In this document: positions 46,054 to 53,582 of the stretch, in pieces | Position numbering within the stretch: position 1 is the stretch's first letter | How the letters are laid out: each line of letters begins with the position of its first letter | Origin: Pontibacter flavimaris | Lineage (GTDB): Bacteria; Bacteroidota; Bacteroidia; Cytophagales; Hymenobacteraceae | Direction: 5' to 3' | DNA length: 64,000 bases | Assembly (NCBI RefSeq): GCF_001907195.1 | Contig: NZ_LVWA01000004.1 | Span: forward strand, 372,001-436,000 | Translations under genes and position numbers: made by a program | Notes under the pieces: model-generated | Seen by the model: the letters and a program-made list of their open reading frames with translations, nothing else | Database searches by the model: none | Told to the model about the DNA's origin: nothing

Positions 46054-47370
46054 ATGGCAATATTAAGTAAAGAGGAAGCTCAGGCGATACTTAAAAAGGC
46101 GCTGGGTTTTTCCAAGGCCGATGAGTGTGAGGTGACACTTGGCGGCAATGCAGGCGGCAACATCCGCTATGCCCGCAACGAGGTGTCTACCAGCGGGGCG
46201 GAAGAGAACACTTCCCTATCCGTAGAATCCCGGTTTGGCAAGCGCTCCGGCGTGGCCACTATCAACGAGTTTGATGATGCCTCGCTGGAGAAGGTGATCC
46301 GCCGCTCGGAGGAGATTGCGCGGCTGGCGCCGGAGAGCCCGGAGTATGTAGCCTTGCTCGGCCCGCAGCAGTACATCACCACCAAAGCCCATTTCAGCTC
46401 CACCGCCAAAATAGACCCGGCCTACCGCGCCGACGCCGCCGCTAAAAGTATAAAGGCCGCCACCGACAAAGGCCTGACGGCAGCCGGCTTCCTGGAGCAC
46501 TACGATAGCTTCACGGCTAAAATGAACAACAAGGGCCTGTTTGCCTACCATCCCTCTACCTACCTGGATTTCTCGGTGACCATGCGTACCGACGACGGCA
46601 CCGGCTCAGGCTACGTAACCCAGGATTTCTCGGACGTAAGCAAGCTGGACACGGCCAAGGCCTCGCAGATAGCCGCCGAAAAGGCCGCCAACTCGCGCAA
46701 CGCCCGGGCACTGGAGCCAGGCAAGTATACGGTTATTCTGGAGCCAGCCGCTTCTATAGACCTGCTGCAAGGGATGTTTCGGGGGCTTGACCAGCGTAAT
46801 GCCGAAGAAGGCCGCAGTTTCCTGAGCAAGCCCGGCGGTAAAACAAAGCTGGGTGAGAAGCTGGTAGATGAGCGCATCACGGTATACTCTGATCCGGCGC
46901 ACCCGGAAATTCCTTCGTCGCCTTTTGCAGGCGATGGTCGTCCGCGTGAGAAAACAACCTGGATCGAGAAAGGCGTGGTCAAAAACCTGTCTAACTCACT
47001 TTTCTGGGCACAGAAGACCGGCGCTAAGTCGTTGCCAAGCGGCGGCGGCATGATCATGGAAGGCGGTAACCAGTCTATCGAAGACATGATCAAGAACACC
47101 AAGCGTGGTATCCTGGTCACGCGCCTGTGGTACATCCGCTCTGTAGACCCGCAAACGCTGCTCTACACCGGCCTTACCCGCGACGGTACCTTCTACATCG
47201 AAAATGGTAAGATCATGTATCCGGTAAAGAACTTCCGCTTCAACGAGAGTCCGATTATCATGCTTAACAACCTGGAGGCCCTGGGCAAGCCGCAACGCAT
47301 CAACGGCAGCCTGATCCCGCCTATGAAGGTGCGTGACTTTACGTTCACAAGCCTTTCAGATGCGGTATAA
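46054..47370 (+). CDS. tldE: TldE/PmbA-type subunit of the TldD/TldE protease
   Basis: 438 residues, the non-catalytic-type partner: TldD/PmbA fold (YARNEVSTSGAEENTSLSV; LEPAASIDLLQGMF; GGMIMEGGNQSIEDMI) without the HExxxH motif. Start ATG 46054. No signal peptide, in contrast with the Tat-like signal on tldD, so the pair would have to meet by hitch-hiking export or the TldD signal may be non-functional. Ends before a GC-rich hairpin at about 47391-47424. Confidence 0.9.
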   Translation: MAILSKEEAQAILKKALGFSKADECEVTLGGNAGGNIRYARNEVSTSGAEENTSLSVESRFGKRSGVATINEFDDASLEKVIRRSEEIARLAPESPEYVALLGPQQYITTKAHFSSTAKIDPAYRADAAAKSIKAATDKGLTAAGFLEHYDSFTAKMNNKGLFAYHPSTYLDFSVTMRTDDGTGSGYVTQDFSDVSKLDTAKASQIAAEKAANSRNARALEPGKYTVILEPAASIDLLQGMFRGLDQRNAEEGRSFLSKPGGKTKLGEKLVDERITVYSDPAHPEIPSSPFAGDGRPREKTTWIEKGVVKNLSNSLFWAQKTGAKSLPSGGGMIMEGGNQSIEDMIKNTKRGILVTRLWYIRSVDPQTLLYTGLTRDGTFYIENGKIMYPVKNFRFNESPIIMLNNLEALGKPQRINGSLIPPMKVRDFTFTSLSDAV

Positions 47371-47390
47371 TTGCTGAAGATTTATACTTT

Positions 47391-47427
47391 GAATGCCGCC
47401 TGCAGCCAGCTGTATGCGGCATTCATT
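47391..47427 (+). terminator. Terminator-like hairpin after tldE
   Basis: GAATGCCGC and GCGGCATTC pair around a GC-rich loop (itself able to pair, CAGC/GCTG), followed by ATTTTC. It separates tldE from the small DUF4160 gene. Confidence 0.7.
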
Positions 47428-47447
47428 TTCATACTTGATGATAAATA

Positions 47448-47681
47448 ATGCCTACTATACTTCGCATACTGGGTTTCAGGTTCTTCTTTTTTAGTAATGA
47501 AGGAAATGAGCCACCACATATACATGTCGAGAAGGCAGAAGCTTATGCAAAATACTGGTTAGAGCCAGTTGAGTTAGCAAGTTCTTACGCATTCAATGCA
47601 AAGGAACTGAATGAACTCCGTAAATTAGTAATAGAAAACAAAGCACTCTTTGAGCAAAAATGGCATGAGTATTTTAGCTAG
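47448..47681 (+). CDS. DUF4160 domain small protein
   Basis: 77 residues with the DUF4160 signature ILRILGFRFFFFSNEGNEPPHIHVEKAEA (shown in part: PPHIHV), then AYAKYWLEPVEL and LNELRKLVIENK. The conserved His-x-His suggests a metal- or nucleic-acid-related site, but function is unknown. It overlaps the DUF2442 gene by 17 bp; the pair is common in bacteria and behaves like a mobile small-gene module, possibly toxin-antitoxin (inference). Confidence 0.87.
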   Translation: MPTILRILGFRFFFFSNEGNEPPHIHVEKAEAYAKYWLEPVELASSYAFNAKELNELRKLVIENKALFEQKWHEYFS

Positions 47682-47898
47682 TAAGTCTACACCGCAGGCA
47701 CAAAAAGTATGGTTTACAGATGCCAAAATGTATGTGCTCTTAACAGATGGCCGGGAAGTAGGCGTACCCCTGGAATGGTTCCCCGTACTTCGCGATGCAT
47801 CTGAGTCAGAACGCATGGATTGGAGATTGATTGGTGGTGGCATTGGCGTTCATTGGGAAAAACTGGACGAAGATCTTTCAATTGCGGGCCTTCTGTAG
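47665..47898 (+). CDS. DUF2442 domain small protein
   Basis: 77 residues from ATG 47665 (MSILASKSTPQAQKV); an upstream TTG at 47650 lies deep inside the DUF4160 gene and is less likely. DUF2442 markers: YVLLTDGREVGVPLEWFPVL, WRLIGGGIGVHWEKLDEDLS. Overlaps the DUF4160 frame, so translation is coupled. Both genes are shorter and less GC-rich than their neighbours, in line with later insertion into the TldD/E-Bat run. Confidence 0.87.
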   Translation: MSILASKSTPQAQKVWFTDAKMYVLLTDGREVGVPLEWFPVLRDASESERMDWRLIGGGIGVHWEKLDEDLSIAGLL

Positions 47899-47925
47899 AC
47901 AACTCTAAACTCATAACTCTCCTAA

Positions 47926-48543
47926 GTGCCTCCTTTTACCTTCGTACGCCTGCAATACCGCTCCGGCAACTGGGATACCGACCCGCGTATGCCGAGCAAC
48001 CTGCTACACTCGCTTATCCAGTACACCACGGTGCCGGTAAACGAGCAGGAGAAGGTAATTTCGTTGGAGAGTGCGGAGCTATTCAATTACCCCTTCAGCT
48101 ACCTGAGTGGGCACAAGCTGGTGCAGTTTAACCAGAAAGAGCGGCAGAACTTCGAGACTTATGTGAAGAACGGCGGCTTTGTGTTTGTAGACGACTGCAA
48201 CCACGACATCGATGGGCTCTTTGCCAAGTCGTTTGAGGAGCAGATGCGGCAGATATTTGGAAATGGCGCGCTCAAAAAAATCCCGAACAACCACAAGCTT
48301 TACCGCAGCTTCTTCACCTTCGAGGAAGGCCCGCCCACGACCAGCTTTGAGCTGAACGGCTGGGGCGATGACCTGGTGCACGACTACCTGAAAGCCATTG
48401 AAGTGAATGGACGCATAGCCATACTTTACAGCAACAAAGATTACGGCTGCGAGTGGGACTACGACTTCCGGAACAAGCGCTGGCTGGCCGAGGATAATAC
48501 CAAGTTTGGCGTCAACATCATCATGTACGCTTTAACTAGTTAG
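47926..48543 (+). CDS. DUF4159 domain protein
   Basis: 205 residues starting GTG at 47926 (PPFTFVRLQYRSGNWDTDP). DUF4159 has a flavodoxin/GATase-like fold; visible markers are LLHSLIQYTTVPVNEQEKV, LSGHKLVQFNQKE, and GGFVFVDDCNH. No signal peptide here, though many homologues have one. Found in Bacteroidota next to MoxR, DUF58 and BatA genes, as here (MoxR lies 97 bp downstream), so it is presumed part of the Bat-type stress module; its activity is unknown. Confidence 0.87.
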   Translation: MPPFTFVRLQYRSGNWDTDPRMPSNLLHSLIQYTTVPVNEQEKVISLESAELFNYPFSYLSGHKLVQFNQKERQNFETYVKNGGFVFVDDCNHDIDGLFAKSFEEQMRQIFGNGALKKIPNNHKLYRSFFTFEEGPPTTSFELNGWGDDLVHDYLKAIEVNGRIAILYSNKDYGCEWDYDFRNKRWLAEDNTKFGVNIIMYALTS

Positions 48544-48639
48544 TAATTTTTAATGAATAATGATTAATAACCGGCAATCATGTCTTATTCATTACTCCAT
48601 ACCAATTACTCATTATTCATTCATCATTATTCATTAGGA
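48542..48639. repeat. Low-complexity spacer of ATTCATTATTCAT words
   Basis: Between the DUF4159 and moxR genes: AATGAATAATGATTAATAA, then TTATTCATTACTCC, CATTATTCATTCATCATT, ATTCATTAGG. Degenerate direct and inverted copies of a CATTATT word fill the spacer. Confidence 0.6.
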
Positions 48640-49635
48640 ATGACAGAGCAAGACATAAAACACCTGCTGGCAAAGCTGCCCCGGCTCAAGCAGGAAATAC
48701 AGAAAGTGATCGTGGGTCAGGAGGAAGTGCTCGACGAGGTGCTCATCACGATGATGGCCGGCGGACACGGCTTGCTGGAAGGCGTGCCGGGTCTGGCCAA
48801 AACGCTGCTCGTACGCACCCTCAGCAACGCTATGGATCTGGGCTTCCGCAGGATTCAATTCACGCCGGACCTGATGCCAACCGATATTCTGGGCACCGAG
48901 GTGCTGGAAGAAGACCACGCCACCGGCAAGCGCTTTTTCAAGTTCAACGAAGGCCCGATCTTCTCCAACATCGTGCTGGCCGACGAGATAAACCGAACGC
49001 CACCCAAAACACAGGCTGCCCTGCTGGAGGCTATGCAGGAGCACGAGGTAACGTATGCCGGCAAAACCTATACGTTGCCTAAGCCCTTCTTCCTGCTGGC
49101 CACGCAAAACCCGATCGAGCAGGCCGGCACGTACCCGCTGCCGGAGGCGCAACTCGACCGCTTCCTGCTGTTCATCAAAATAAAGTACCCCACTGAGCAG
49201 GAGGAGCTAAACATACTCTCCAGCACCACCGGCACCAGGCAAGCACAGGTACAATCCATACTTAATGGTGAAGAGGTGCTCATGCTGCGGCAGTTGGTAC
49301 GCGAGGTAAGTATAAACGAAGACCTTTTGGGCTTTGTAAACCACCTCGTACGCGCCACCCGCCCCGATAGCACAAGTATAGATTTCGTGAGAAACTACTG
49401 CCGTTGGGGCGCAGGACCTAGAGCAGGGCAGGCCCTTATTCTTACCTCTAAGGCCAGAGCTTTGCTGCACGGCCGTTTTGCGGTTACTGCGGATGATATC
49501 AAAATCATGGCCTATCCCGTGCTGCGCCACCGCGTGCTGGTAAACTTTGCCGCCGAAGCCGAGCGCATCACGCCGGATAAAGTAGTAGACGAGTTGCTGC
49601 AAAGCATAAAACTGCCAAAGGCGGTATTGGTGTAG
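48640..49635 (+). CDS. MoxR family AAA+ ATPase
   Basis: 331 residues from ATG 48640 (MTEQDIKHLLAKL) with GGA just upstream; the upstream in-frame extension from 48580 consists of translated spacer repeats. Walker A GVPGLAKT, Walker B IVLADEINR, sensor 1 LLATQNPIEQAGTYPLPEAQLDRF. MoxR ATPases act as chaperones that assemble or activate partner proteins, usually von Willebrand (VWA) proteins encoded nearby. Here the DUF58 and BatA genes are downstream, separated by two unrelated genes. Hairpin at 49653-49677 follows. Confidence 0.93.
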   Translation: MTEQDIKHLLAKLPRLKQEIQKVIVGQEEVLDEVLITMMAGGHGLLEGVPGLAKTLLVRTLSNAMDLGFRRIQFTPDLMPTDILGTEVLEEDHATGKRFFKFNEGPIFSNIVLADEINRTPPKTQAALLEAMQEHEVTYAGKTYTLPKPFFLLATQNPIEQAGTYPLPEAQLDRFLLFIKIKYPTEQEELNILSSTTGTRQAQVQSILNGEEVLMLRQLVREVSINEDLLGFVNHLVRATRPDSTSIDFVRNYCRWGAGPRAGQALILTSKARALLHGRFAVTADDIKIMAYPVLRHRVLVNFAAEAERITPDKVVDELLQSIKLPKAVLV

Positions 49636-49652
49636 GATAGTATGTTAGTGTA

Positions 49653-49677
49653 AATTCTCCCCTCAAGGGGAGAATTC
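49653..49677 (+). terminator. Hairpin after moxR
   Basis: AATTCTCCCCT-CA-AGGGGAGAATT, an 11-bp perfect palindrome 18 bp past the stop codon. It lacks a T run, so termination is uncertain; it also resembles the short GC-rich repeats of the islands. Confidence 0.5.
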
Positions 49678-49714
49678 ATGCTATAGCAGAGGATAGATCC
49701 GAAAGCATATACAG

Positions 49715-50254
49715 ATGGAAGAGATAGAAAATATAAGGCTAACGGAGGCGGGCACACAGCTCCTGAAACGGCTGGTTGGGGAACGGATCTGCTACTTTTT
49801 TACCGAAAGTATAAAAGTACACGCCACCGCTGACAAGGTGCTGTACTGGGCTCCGGAGTTTGCGTTGGGCCTGACGAAGAACAAGCAGGACCAAAGCTTT
49901 ATCAACATCAGCGCCGACTATAGACTGTCCGACAAATCCTCTACCACTTACTACACTTTCGAAGTAGAAGAAAGCAAAATGCCGCTCCGCTGCGAGAAGC
50001 TGCTGCAGTCGGGGAGGCACTCGGAGATAAAGGTGCTGTCGGCGCCGGTGTTCATGATAGAAGTGTACCAGGACTGGAACCAGGAGTCCGGCGAAACCAT
50101 CCACTATGACGCCGCCATCGTGTTCTACACCGACGCCCGGAAGTACATGCTAAAGGTGCGCAAAGAGTTGATTGGCGGAGTGGATGTTATACTGGATGAA
50201 GCGGCTATAGAAGCAGAGTTGGCGGGCTTGAAGTTGCGGCAGAGTTTGGTGTAG
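49715..50254 (+). CDS. Hypothetical protein
   Basis: 179 residues, ATG 49715 (MEEIENIRLTEAGTQLLKRL). Mixed alpha/beta composition, no signal peptide, no membrane helices and no motif I recognise. Features: a central run ISADYRLSDKSSTTYYTFEVEE and a C-terminal LKVRKELIGGVDVILDE. It sits between moxR and an XRE regulator and interrupts the usual MoxR-DUF58 adjacency. Base use matches the neighbours, so I treat it as a real gene of unknown function. Confidence 0.7.
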   Translation: MEEIENIRLTEAGTQLLKRLVGERICYFFTESIKVHATADKVLYWAPEFALGLTKNKQDQSFINISADYRLSDKSSTTYYTFEVEESKMPLRCEKLLQSGRHSEIKVLSAPVFMIEVYQDWNQESGETIHYDAAIVFYTDARKYMLKVRKELIGGVDVILDEAAIEAELAGLKLRQSLV

Positions 50255-50282
50255 GTGGTATTAAAAGCATTTTGGCACAAAT

Positions 50283-50296
50283 GTCATAAACATGAC
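50283..50296. promoter_or_regulatory. Possible operator of the XRE regulator
   Basis: GTCAT-AAAC-ATGAC is a perfect 5-bp dyad about 70 bp before the XRE gene, in a short spacer. Only position supports it. Confidence 0.25.
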
Positions 50297-50364
50297 GTGG
50301 TACTGGCGCAAGGGCTAAAACAATAATAAATGATCTTTGCTCATGGACTTTAGATAAAATCAAA

Positions 50365-50967
50365 ATGGACAAAGAAAACCTGGCATCAAAGATCAAAGCG
50401 CTCCGAAAAAGGAGGGGCTTTAGTCAAGAACAACTGGCGGAGGAATCTGCGTTGAGCTTGCGGACAGTTCAAAGAATTGAGAAAGGAGAAACAGTGCCAC
50501 ATGGGGATTCACTCAGGAAAATTACACAAGCATTGAAGGTGAACCCTGATGATATTTTAGAATGGGCGCCTACTGAGGATAAAGGCTATTTAACTGTGTT
50601 AAACCTTTCAGGTCTGAGCTTTATTTTCCACCCTTTATTAGGAATAATAATACCAATAGTGATGTGGATCCTAAAAAAGGATAAAATTAAAGGTGTTGAT
50701 GATACAGGAAAGAAGCTGATTAACTTTGAAATAACCTTTACCCTTCTAATCTATGCTCTACTGCTGGTATGGAGTGGAGGCAAGTATTGGATATGGGACG
50801 TATCTGCTTTGGATGTGGCAATTAGCCTATTAAGTACATTCTCTATAGAGGCAAGCATTGTGTTATTACTTTGTTTGTATAACATCAGCCTCATTATAAT
50901 GAATGTGATCAGAAGTAAAAAAGGGCTGAAAAGTAGCTATGTTCCAGCTATCCCATTCATGAGGTAA
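50365..50967 (+). CDS. XRE family regulator fused to a DUF4870-like membrane domain
   Basis: 200 residues. The first 65 form a Cro/CI helix-turn-helix (LASKIKALRKRRGFSQEQLA; SLRTVQRIEKGETVPHGDSL). The rest has about four hydrophobic segments with the DUF4870-like pattern SFIFHPLLGIIIPIVMWILKK and DTGKKLINFEITFTLLIY. A membrane-tethered regulator is likely. The gene is clearly more AT-rich than its surroundings, which suggests acquisition. It is placed between the moxR and DUF58 genes without an obvious functional link. Confidence 0.85.
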   Translation: MDKENLASKIKALRKRRGFSQEQLAEESALSLRTVQRIEKGETVPHGDSLRKITQALKVNPDDILEWAPTEDKGYLTVLNLSGLSFIFHPLLGIIIPIVMWILKKDKIKGVDDTGKKLINFEITFTLLIYALLLVWSGGKYWIWDVSALDVAISLLSTFSIEASIVLLLCLYNISLIIMNVIRSKKGLKSSYVPAIPFMR

Positions 50968-51006
50968 ACACTTTGTTAGAAAGAAATAAACCTTTAATCT
51001 CCACCC

Positions 51007-51900
51007 TTGACTACCCACAAATTCATCGACCCGAAGGTACTGGCTACCATCAAAGACCTGCCGCTGTTGGCTAAAACGGTGGTGGAGGGCTTTCTGGCGG
51101 GGCAAAACCAGAGTCTGCGACGTGGGGCGGGACTGGAGTTTAGCCAGTACCGCAGCTACCAGCCCGGCGACGACCTGCGCCAGCTCGACTGGAAGATGTT
51201 TGCCCGCTCCGACCGCTATTACATCCGCGAGGCCGAGGTAGACACCAACATTACGGTACGGTTTATACTTGATGGCAGCGCTTCGATGGCGCATGAAGAC
51301 GTGAACGGCCTGAGCAAAATGGAGTACGCACGGTTCCTGGTGGCCTCGCTCGCTTACCTGGCCACCACGCAGGGCGATGCGGTGGGGCTGTACGTGCTGC
51401 ACGAAAACCAGCTCATCAACCTCACGCCGCGCTCCGACAACATGCACCTGCAGCGTTTCTGGCACCAGCTGGCAGAGGTAAAACCGCAGGGTAAGTTTCC
51501 GGGCATGGAGGTAGCCGCCAACCTTTTTGCCGACAGGCGGCAGAAGGAGCTCACCGTTTTCCTGTCGGATTTGTATGAGCACGGGCACGAGATAAAAGAC
51601 CTGCTCTACAAGCTGGGCGCCCAGGGGCACGAGCTGCTGCTGGCGCACCTGATGAGCCGCAACGAGCTGGACTTTACCTACACCGGCACCCTCACCTTCG
51701 AGGACCTGGAAACGGGGCAAACGCTACAGGTAAGCAGCGCTTCGCAACGGGAGTTATACTTAGCCAAGCAACAAGAGTGGCTGCAGGACATCGAAAAAGA
51801 CATGCGCAACCGCCACATCGCCTACGACCGCTTCGTTACCGACGAGCCGCTGGATAAGGCGCTGAGGACGTTTCTGCAAAAACGGCTGCTGTATGGGTAA
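51007..51900 (+). CDS. DUF58 domain protein (Bat/MoxR-associated)
   Basis: 297 residues. DUF58 signature RRGAGLEFSQYRSYQPGDDLRQLDWK near residues 37-62 (shown in part: PGDDLRQLDWK) leading into a VWA-like domain with the MIDAS-type ILDGSASM. DUF58 proteins are the regular partners of MoxR ATPases in the aerotolerance operon. Start is TTG 51007 (TTHKFIDPKVLATIKDLPLL); no closer ATG preserves the conserved N-terminus. Cytoplasmic. Confidence 0.9.
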   Translation: MTTHKFIDPKVLATIKDLPLLAKTVVEGFLAGQNQSLRRGAGLEFSQYRSYQPGDDLRQLDWKMFARSDRYYIREAEVDTNITVRFILDGSASMAHEDVNGLSKMEYARFLVASLAYLATTQGDAVGLYVLHENQLINLTPRSDNMHLQRFWHQLAEVKPQGKFPGMEVAANLFADRRQKELTVFLSDLYEHGHEIKDLLYKLGAQGHELLLAHLMSRNELDFTYTGTLTFEDLETGQTLQVSSASQRELYLAKQQEWLQDIEKDMRNRHIAYDRFVTDEPLDKALRTFLQKRLLYG

Positions 51901-51958
51901 TTTTGAATGGGCGAATGAGTGATTGAGTGAATTGCCAAATTCAAGATAACGCTCCCCT

Positions 51959-52034
51959 GTCATCCTGAAAGGATCTTGTTCGAAGGGAGATTAAGCCATC
52001 GAACCTGGCCACCAAGATTCTTCCAGAATGACAG
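51959..52034. repeat. 76-bp palindromic element with TGTCATCCTGAAAGG ends
   Basis: TGTCATCCTGAAAGGATCTTG at the left faces CAAGATTCTTCCAGAATGACA at the right, an imperfect 21-bp inverted repeat. Related pieces lie at 6233-6274 and 42114-42134. It sits in the DUF58-batA spacer. Confidence 0.8.
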
Positions 52035-52088
52035 CAAAAACAACTTTCTAACCTTCTAACTTTTTAACTTTCTAACTCCCATACTCCC
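52033..52088. repeat. Low-complexity spacer of CTAACTTTCTAACT words before batA
   Basis: AACTTTCTAACC, TTCTAACTTTTTAAC, TTTCTAACTCCC; the same word family as in the tldD-tldE spacer (45906-46053). Confidence 0.6.
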
Positions 52089-53582
52089 TTGACTTTCCTC
52101 GCACCATACTGGCTTTTTGCAGCGTCGGCTATACTGATCCCGATTGCCATTCACCTGTGGAACAAGCGGCAGGGGCAGACGGTGAAGGTGGGTAGCTTGC
52201 GCTGGCTGGAGGCCTCGGCGAGTAACCGGTGGAGCAGTATAAAGCTGAGTAGCTTCTGGCTGCTGGTGCTGCGCTGCGGCATACTTATACTACTGGCCGT
52301 GGCGCTGGCGCAACCGGTTTGGCAGCATCAGGCACAAAAGCAAAAAGGAGCAAAGGCGATAATTGTAGGCGAAGAGTTGCTTTATACTTCCGCCCTGGAG
52401 CCCATCATACCCACCATCGACTCACTGTTGCAGCGCGGCTATACGTTACATACTTATACTCCTGAGCTCGAGCAGATCCCCCAGGAAGTATGGCAGCAGA
52501 TGAGCAATCGCACGCAGGACAGCACAGTAGCGAGTAAGTATAACTACTGGAGCCTGCTGCCGACCTTGGCAGCAAAGTATAAATTGCCGCAGGACAGTGT
52601 GTTGCTTTTTACTTCAGACCAACAGCAGTACTTTGCTGGCATCCGCCCTGAAGCAATGCCCCGACACATTCGCTGGATTCCAGTGTCTACCGATAAAAGT
52701 ATAACCTGGCTGCAGGCAGCCGTTCAGGCCTCACCCGACAGCTTGCTGCTTCTACTTGGCCACAGCTCCCGCGAGGGCACCAGCTATAGCAAGTATAAAA
52801 CAGCCGCCTCGGCACAAAGTATAAACCTGGCAGGCAGCCAGCAACTACAGCTACAACGCCAGCAAGACTCGCTACAGGTTACCATCTCCGGCAACAGCAG
52901 CAAAGTGAAAGTACAGACCGAGCCGCTTCAGGTTGCCATACTTTCGGATGAGGCGCAACAGGCAGAGGTGCCCTACTTAAGAGCAGCGTTGCAGGCCATC
53001 AGTAGCTACACTAGTTTACCCATCCAAATTAGAGCTGACACCTTAGGTACGGATTGGCTTTTCTGGTTGCGTAGCGAACCGCTGCCTGAAAGTATAAATC
53101 AGCAGGTAAAGCAAGGATTACAAGTATGGGTACAGCAGGGGCAAAAACCTGAAAGTATAAAAACCAGCTTTACAGGAATAGGCGGCACAAGTATAAAAGT
53201 ACACCAGCTTAGCCAACCACAGGCACAGCAGCAAAGCCAGGAATGGACGGCAGCAAAGGGTGAGGCTTTGCTATACTTCCAGAACATTGGCCGAGGCAAA
53301 GTCTATACTTTCCGGAGCGGTTTTTCACCGGCCTGGAGCGACTTGGGCCAGAGCGCGCAGCTACCGGAGCTACTTTTGCCACTGCTTTTGCCGCAAGCAC
53401 AGACAATCCATGATTTTCGTGCTCTGGACGAGCAACAACTGCTGCCAGAAAATTGGGTAGAGGCGAGGGTCGCAAGTGCCGCTAAAACGGCGCAAACTCC
53501 ATTGCTGAAGTGGATTGTTTTAGCGGCCTTTGTCTTATTTTTAATCGAGAGAATCATCGCCAGCCGGCGCAGCAACCTATAA
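52089..53582 (+). CDS. BatA domain membrane protein
   Basis: 497 residues. N-terminal BatA (double-transmembrane) domain: FLAPYWLFAASAILIPIAIHLWNKR, then SLRWLEAS and a second helix VLRCGILILLAVALAQPVW near 60-80; a further helix lies near the C-terminus (WIVLAAFVLFLIE). The central periplasmic part carries no VWA motif I can see. Start is TTG 52089, needed to include the first helix. The stop is immediately followed by the next gene. It holds 15 AGTATA/TATACT words in 1494 bp, the densest in the window. Confidence 0.87.
   Translation: MTFLAPYWLFAASAILIPIAIHLWNKRQGQTVKVGSLRWLEASASNRWSSIKLSSFWLLVLRCGILILLAVALAQPVWQHQAQKQKGAKAIIVGEELLYTSALEPIIPTIDSLLQRGYTLHTYTPELEQIPQEVWQQMSNRTQDSTVASKYNYWSLLPTLAAKYKLPQDSVLLFTSDQQQYFAGIRPEAMPRHIRWIPVSTDKSITWLQAAVQASPDSLLLLLGHSSREGTSYSKYKTAASAQSINLAGSQQLQLQRQQDSLQVTISGNSSKVKVQTEPLQVAILSDEAQQAEVPYLRAALQAISSYTSLPIQIRADTLGTDWLFWLRSEPLPESINQQVKQGLQVWVQQGQKPESIKTSFTGIGGTSIKVHQLSQPQAQQQSQEWTAAKGEALLYFQNIGRGKVYTFRSGFSPAWSDLGQSAQLPELLLPLLLPQAQTIHDFRALDEQQLLPENWVEARVASAAKTAQTPLLKWIVLAAFVLFLIERIIASRRSNL

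Noticed and set aside
48580..48639. Upstream extension of the MoxR protein
   Set aside because: The extra 20 residues are a translation of the ATTCATT-type spacer repeat; ATG 48640 with GGA before it gives the usual MoxR start.
50365..50967. Prophage or integrated element around the XRE regulator
   Set aside because: Only one AT-rich gene with a helix-turn-helix; no integrase, attachment-site repeat or phage gene nearby, and the tRNA at 13027 has no adjoining repeat of its 3' end.
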